A program made the position numbers and the translations under genes. The notes under the pieces are model-generated. The model worked only from the letters and a program-made list of their open reading frames with translations, ran no database searches and was not told the origin of the DNA. This document shows positions 4,277 to 5,713 of a stretch of DNA of 5,713 nucleotides, piece after piece. The DNA comes from Ruminococcus sp. Lineage in GTDB: Bacteria > Bacillota_A > Clostridia > Oscillospirales > Acutalibacteraceae. Position 1 is the stretch's first letter; every line of letters begins with the position of its first letter. The stretch spans positions 1 through 5,713 of the forward strand of contig JAFUPE010000050.1 of NCBI GenBank assembly GCA_017481395.1. Direction: 5' to 3'.

Positions 4277-5023
4277 ATGAACATTGAAACCGCAAACAGA
4301 TTGTTACAGTATAGAAAGCAGGCAGGACTTTCTCAGGAAGAACTTGCAGAAAAAATCGGCGTTTCGCGTCAGGCTGTTTCTAAATGGGAGAGGAGCGAAG
4401 CATCCCCTGATACTGATAACTTAGTAACCTTAGCTGAGCTTTACGGAGTATCTTTGGATGAAATGCTGGGTCTTAAAACCGCTAAAGAAGAGCCCGAAGA
4501 AGCTTGGCCTGAAAAAGACGAGGTTCACGTAAGCTTTAAAGACGGAATCTGCATTAACTCAAAAGATGGCGACAGGGTGAACGTTTCCTTTAAAGATGGT
4601 GTACACATTGTGTCAAAAGGCGAGGAGAAGGTTCACGTTATTGGTGACGAGAAGTATTACGTTGACGATAAAGGTGAGCGTCATGAAATAAAGCCTGCCT
4701 ATTACTTTTGGCTTTATATGCCTTTTCCTGTTATAATTACTGCACTTTTTCTCGGCTGGGGTTTTTCAGGAATCTGGGGCGGATGGAGTGCTGCCTGGCT
4801 TCTCTTTTTGCTTGTTCCTCTTTACTACTCAATTATCGAGGTTGTAAGGTCTAAGGACTTAAGCAAACTGGCATTTCCCGTTATTCCTGCAGGTGTCTTT
4901 GTGGGTATAGGTATGTTTACGCATATATGGCACCCCACATGGATTGTGTTTCTCACTATTCCTCTGTTTTACTGCATAGTTGAGGGAATCAAGAAAGCTT
5001 TAGGCAAAAAAGAGAATGAATAA
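4277..5023 (+). CDS. XRE-family HTH regulator with beta-repeat linker and four-helix membrane domain
   Basis: This 248-residue protein has three parts. Residues 5-60 are a Cro/C1-type helix-turn-helix, with LSQEELAEKIGVSRQAVSKWERS (18-40) as the core and the LAELYGVSLDEML end typical of XRE domains. Residues 82-135 are three tandem 18-residue repeats, starting EVHVSFKDG, RVNVSFKDG and KVHVIGDEK, probably short beta hairpins. Residues 142-240 carry four hydrophobic helices that look like a duplicated two-helix unit: MPFPVI...PLYYSIIEVV, then LAFPVI...PLFYCIVEGI. The protein should be anchored in the membrane with its DNA-binding domain in the cytoplasm. XRE proteins with membrane tails are common in Firmicutes, but their signals are mostly unknown. 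GAGG (4266-4269) lies seven bases before the ATG. Its stop codon is one base before the next gene's ATG, so the two are probably cotranscribed. Confidence 0.85.
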   Translation: MNIETANRLLQYRKQAGLSQEELAEKIGVSRQAVSKWERSEASPDTDNLVTLAELYGVSLDEMLGLKTAKEEPEEAWPEKDEVHVSFKDGICINSKDGDRVNVSFKDGVHIVSKGEEKVHVIGDEKYYVDDKGERHEIKPAYYFWLYMPFPVIITALFLGWGFSGIWGGWSAAWLLFLLVPLYYSIIEVVRSKDLSKLAFPVIPAGVFVGIGMFTHIWHPTWIVFLTIPLFYCIVEGIKKALGKKENE

Positions 5024-5024
5024 T

Positions 5025-5713
5025 ATGAATGGTATTTTTTATTTTTCCTCAACGGGCAACAGCCTTTTTATTGCCAATGAAATAAAAATGACTTTGGGCG
5101 GCGAGGTAGGTTATATTCCTACATATAAGTGTAACGCTGAGAAATTTGATAAAATAATTATAGTTTCGCCTATATATTCCTTTGGTTTACCTGTGCATGT
5201 GTTTGACTTTATCCCTACTCTGCCGAAAACAGTACCTGTTTATATTGTGCTTAATTTTGGCGGTGCGGTATTTGGTGCAGACGGACTTGCATATGAGCAC
5301 GCCAAGAACAGCGGCCTTGACATAAAAGGTGTTTTCACAGTAAAAATGCCCGAAAATTATACCTTGGACTTTACAGTTCCCCTTGCTTATCAGAAGAAAA
5401 TTCTTAAAAAAGCACCTGATTTGGTGGAAAAGGTAATTGAAAAAATCCGAAATGACGAGATGAATTTTCCTAAAACCAAAGCAAAATTTGCAAAGATTTA
5501 CTACGAGAATAAGGGTAACTGGCATAAAATTGCTGCTGATTTCAGGGTAACAGAAAAGTGCATACTTTGCGAAAAATGTGTTAAGCTTTGCCCTGCAGGT
5601 AATATTTCGGTGAAAGACGGCAGGGTAGATTTTGCTGACAAATGTGTTGCTTGCCTTGGTTGTTATCACCGCTGTCCCGAGAAGGCAATAGTATATAAAG
5701 ATAAGAAAAAAGA
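5025..5713 (+). CDS. EFR1-type flavodoxin/2[4Fe-4S] ferredoxin fusion protein (3' partial)
   Basis: An open frame of 229 codons runs off the window. Residues 1-130 are a flavodoxin-like domain: YFSSTGNSLFIA (6-17) is the FMN phosphate loop, followed by IIIVSPIYSFGLP (44-56) and VLNFGGAVFGADG (75-87). Residues 179-189 and 207-217 are two ferredoxin motifs, CILCEKCVKLCP and CVACLGCYHRCP, with Cys179, 182, 185, 189 and Cys207, 210, 213, 217 each set to bind a [4Fe-4S] cluster. This order matches the EFR1 family, cytosolic proteins thought to move electrons; partners are generally unknown. From family length perhaps 20-40 residues are missing. The start at 5025 follows the regulator's TAA by one base, with only a weak AAGAG upstream, suggesting translational coupling. 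An in-frame ATG at 5016, overlapping the previous gene by eight bases, is an alternative; the 5025 start fits the family's short N-terminus better. Confidence 0.88.
   Translation, partial: MNGIFYFSSTGNSLFIANEIKMTLGGEVGYIPTYKCNAEKFDKIIIVSPIYSFGLPVHVFDFIPTLPKTVPVYIVLNFGGAVFGADGLAYEHAKNSGLDIKGVFTVKMPENYTLDFTVPLAYQKKILKKAPDLVEKVIEKIRNDEMNFPKTKAKFAKIYYENKGNWHKIAADFRVTEKCILCEKCVKLCPAGNISVKDGRVDFADKCVACLGCYHRCPEKAIVYKDKKK

Noticed and set aside
5187..5669. A 160-codon minus-strand open frame
   Set aside because: It is antisense to the flavodoxin/ferredoxin gene, whose FMN loop and eight cluster cysteines prove the plus-strand reading.

Overview
The window looks like a chromosomal piece of a low-to-moderate GC Gram-positive gut-type anaerobe, most likely a Clostridia member near the Ruminococcaceae/Oscillospiraceae. 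The grounds are: the EF-Tu tail and a DUF1292 (YrzB-type) protein, sigma-A-like promoters with extended -10 boxes, strong AGGAGG-type ribosome binding sites, intrinsic terminators, a QueT-type ECF substrate-binding protein, and a flavodoxin/ferredoxin protein of the EFR1 type. Taxonomy is inferred from family content and cannot be fixed from the sequence alone.

Layout, left to right. Bases 1-208 are the 3' end of the EF-Tu gene, closed by a strong terminator (262-295). A small, very acidic DUF1292 gene follows (440-751). It converges on queT (810-1343, minus strand), and the two share a symmetrical terminator at 765-806. queT has a near-consensus promoter (1416-1444). Its leader folds as a class I preQ1 riboswitch (1353-1396) whose pseudoknot touches the Shine-Dalgarno, so queuosine-precursor uptake is probably controlled at translation. 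Bases 1445-1769 are non-coding and repeat-rich: six small hairpins in a row (1460-1580), one copy of a 72-bp dispersed element (1598-1669), and a terminator for the next minus-strand gene (1681-1721).

That next gene (1770-2033, minus) encodes an 87-residue HPr-like protein without the phosphorylatable histidine. It has an extended -10 promoter and a roughly 115-nt leader with three hairpins. Divergent from it, after an AT-rich gap, is a 500-codon alpha-D-phosphohexomutase gene (2510-4012) of an unusual subgroup. A second copy of the 72-bp element (4104-4175) lies behind it. The window ends with a tightly coupled pair: an XRE-type regulator with a four-helix membrane domain (4277-5023) and the start of an EFR1-like flavodoxin/2[4Fe-4S] ferredoxin protein (5025 to the edge). 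The second gene starts one base after the first stops, and a long inverted repeat sits just upstream of the pair.

Most genes are ordinary housekeeping or transport genes. The points worth a second look are the preQ1 riboswitch, the two non-coding repeat elements, the structured leader of the HPr-like gene, and the membrane-bound regulator with three 18-residue repeats. I did not find a clearly new multi-gene system such as a defence island, phage module or CRISPR array.
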